A stretch of DNA of 64,000 bases from an uncultured Prevotellaceae bacterium (GTDB lineage Bacteria > Bacteroidota > Bacteroidia > Bacteroidales > Bacteroidaceae). Each line of letters starts with the position of its first letter. Within the stretch, counting starts at the first letter, position 1. The stretch lies in contig ONDP01000020.1 in NCBI GenBank assembly GCA_900316645.1, positions 1 to 64,000 on the forward strand. The letters run 5' to 3'. The position numbers and the translations under genes are program-made. This document shows positions 63,103 through 64,000 of the stretch, piece by piece. The notes beneath the pieces are model-generated. The model made no database searches, was not told the DNA's origin, and worked only from the letters and a program-made list of their open reading frames with translations.

Positions 63103-63779
63103 CATTCTCTGTCGTTATGACAGGTGCTACATTTCTTCCAAATATCATAGGTCACCGACAGACGAAGATGGCTATAGCAGTCGGTATTCTTGAAAAAACC
63201 ACTACTCTTAATACCATAAGGATCCTTCACCCCGTCGAGCATATCACTCGTGGTGAAATGCATGGTCCATTCCAATGCCAGGTTCACCCGTTCGCCAGCC
63301 TTATACTTCACTCCGGCACCAATGGGCAGGTTGAGTGCTGTCTCCGTCTTCTCGGGTTTAGCAAACGTAAGACCCAGTCCCATATATATATAAGGTGTAA
63401 CGCGTTGTGCCCCACGATACTCTCTTCCTGTGCCATAAGGCCAGAAATTATATTCAAATCTTAATCCCGCATCCACCAGACCATGATTGAAGTCTGTCAC
63501 AGGGACATCGGGATAGACTGTCTTTGCATCCTTTGACGAGCCTTTTATCTTGCCATAGCTCACATTCAGTGCCAATGCCATTCGTGGGTTGAATTTGTAG
63601 CGACCCAGCAACGAGAACATAGGCTGCATATTCTTAAAGAGATTTCCATTATAGTCACCCAGATAGGTTACCATACCTACTCCACCACCTATCTCAGCGC
63701 GAAATTCAGGGGCATCCTGGGCTCTGAGAGTTACTGTTACTGTCAACAGCAAGATGGAAAGCAGTGTCTTTTTCAACAT
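63102..63779 (-). CDS. DUF6089-like outer-membrane barrel protein
   Basis: A 225-residue protein with a signal peptide (LLSILLLTVTVTLRAQ) and a beta-barrel pattern: EIGGGVGMVTYLGDYNGN, MFSLLGRYKFNPRMALALN, YIYMGLGLTFAKPEKTETAL and LRLSVTYDIWKKC. It resembles the DUF6089 family seen beside uppS and bamA in Bacteroidales. The start at 63779 is an ATG; a TTG just upstream gives the longer reading. It probably sits in the outer membrane; its role is unknown. Confidence 0.82.
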   Translation of the reverse strand: MLKKTLLSILLLTVTVTLRAQDAPEFRAEIGGGVGMVTYLGDYNGNLFKNMQPMFSLLGRYKFNPRMALALNVSYGKIKGSSKDAKTVYPDVPVTDFNHGLVDAGLRFEYNFWPYGTGREYRGAQRVTPYIYMGLGLTFAKPEKTETALNLPIGAGVKYKAGERVNLALEWTMHFTTSDMLDGVKDPYGIKSSGFFKNTDCYSHLRLSVTYDIWKKCSTCHNDRE

Positions 63780-63785
63780 CAATCT

Positions 63786-64000
63786 CTATTCTTCGTTAAC
63801 CCAGACTTTCCTTTTCAAGTGTCCGCTATATATTTCACCCACCCCAGCACTCATAATCCATATCTCTGTGCCATCAGTGACAGCACTGAAATGAGCGGCA
63901 TTTCTGCCTGAGAAAGCTTCCGGCAACTTAAAGCCTGAGTCCTTTCGCCATATCAGGCCATTATCACGGCTCTTATAGACGGGAGAATAATCATTGCCAT
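63786..64000 (-). CDS. C-terminal end of a kelch/BNR-like protein (cut by window edge)
   Basis: The last 70 residues of a reading that continues past base 64000. YSPVYKSRDNGLIWRKDSG and FSGRNAAHFSAVTDGTEIWI look like beta-propeller blades of the BNR/kelch kind, as in DUF6242 proteins that often precede this cluster. The stop is at 63786. It ends 7 bases before the DUF6089-like start, so it is probably in the same operon. Confidence 0.6.
   Translation of the reverse strand, partial: GNDYSPVYKSRDNGLIWRKDSGFKLPEAFSGRNAAHFSAVTDGTEIWIMSAGVGEIYSGHLKRKVWVNEE

Overview
The window is a stretch of chromosome from a member of the Bacteroidales, most likely a Prevotella-like (Prevotellaceae) bacterium. 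The evidence is the Bacteroidetes promoter form (a -7 box TAnnTTTG, often with a TTG about 20 bases upstream) in front of most operons, SusC/SusD/SusE outer-membrane genes, lipoproteins with acidic residues just after the lipid cysteine, and lineage-typical families (DUF4271, DUF4842, DUF6089, FISUMP, GH97). The genus is an inference from family content; no 16S gene is present.

Layout. (1) 1-15.9 kb is an alpha-glucan utilisation locus. SusE (cut by the left edge), SusD and SusC read leftward. A LacI-type regulator, an MFS sugar transporter, a GH77 4-alpha-glucanotransferase, a GH97 alpha-glucosidase, a GH13 pullulanase-type enzyme and a GH53 galactanase read rightward. A LacI-style operator lies in the divergent gap. 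(2) 16-35.4 kb is mostly leftward housekeeping: tRNA-Leu, argH, pyrE, comF, recX, prmC, RNase H, argS, tRNA-Gln, tyrS, yidD, rnpA, hemD, metK, an M16 protease and xerD, plus rightward ribD and a DUF4842 lipoprotein. (3) 35.5-37.4 kb holds aroQ, an O-methyltransferase and a YafQ-type toxin-antitoxin pair, followed by a second copy of the methyltransferase 3' end. (4) 37.4-52.1 kb is an accessory island. It carries a VapE-type ATPase gene flanked by phased 11-bp repeats, intact and broken AAA ATPases, a family of CGGDD surface lipoproteins, a Sel1-repeat protein, and several dispersed repeats and duplicated promoter regions. (5) 52.2-55.4 kb has a lipid-anchored TPR histidine kinase, a LytTR response regulator and a rhodanese lipoprotein. 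(6) 55.5-64 kb has rbfA and a LolC/E-like permease, then the leftward envelope cluster DUF6089, uppS, bamA, three Skp/OmpH-like chaperones and murI.

Genes work together most clearly in the glucan locus (bind, import, cut to glucose) and in the envelope cluster (barrel insertion, periplasmic chaperones, undecaprenyl and D-glutamate supply). Tight translational coupling is common, with 4-base ATGA overlaps at many junctions.

The least explained signals are: the phased repeat arrays and hairpin around the VapE gene; a heptanucleotide repeat family (ATTGAnA/AGTGAnA) that forms stop and start codons between operon genes and also lies inside prmC and argS in the one orientation that stays open; a GC-rich palindromic element found between genes and inside prmC and ribD; and methyltransferase gene fragments scattered around the toxin-antitoxin pair and the next gene.
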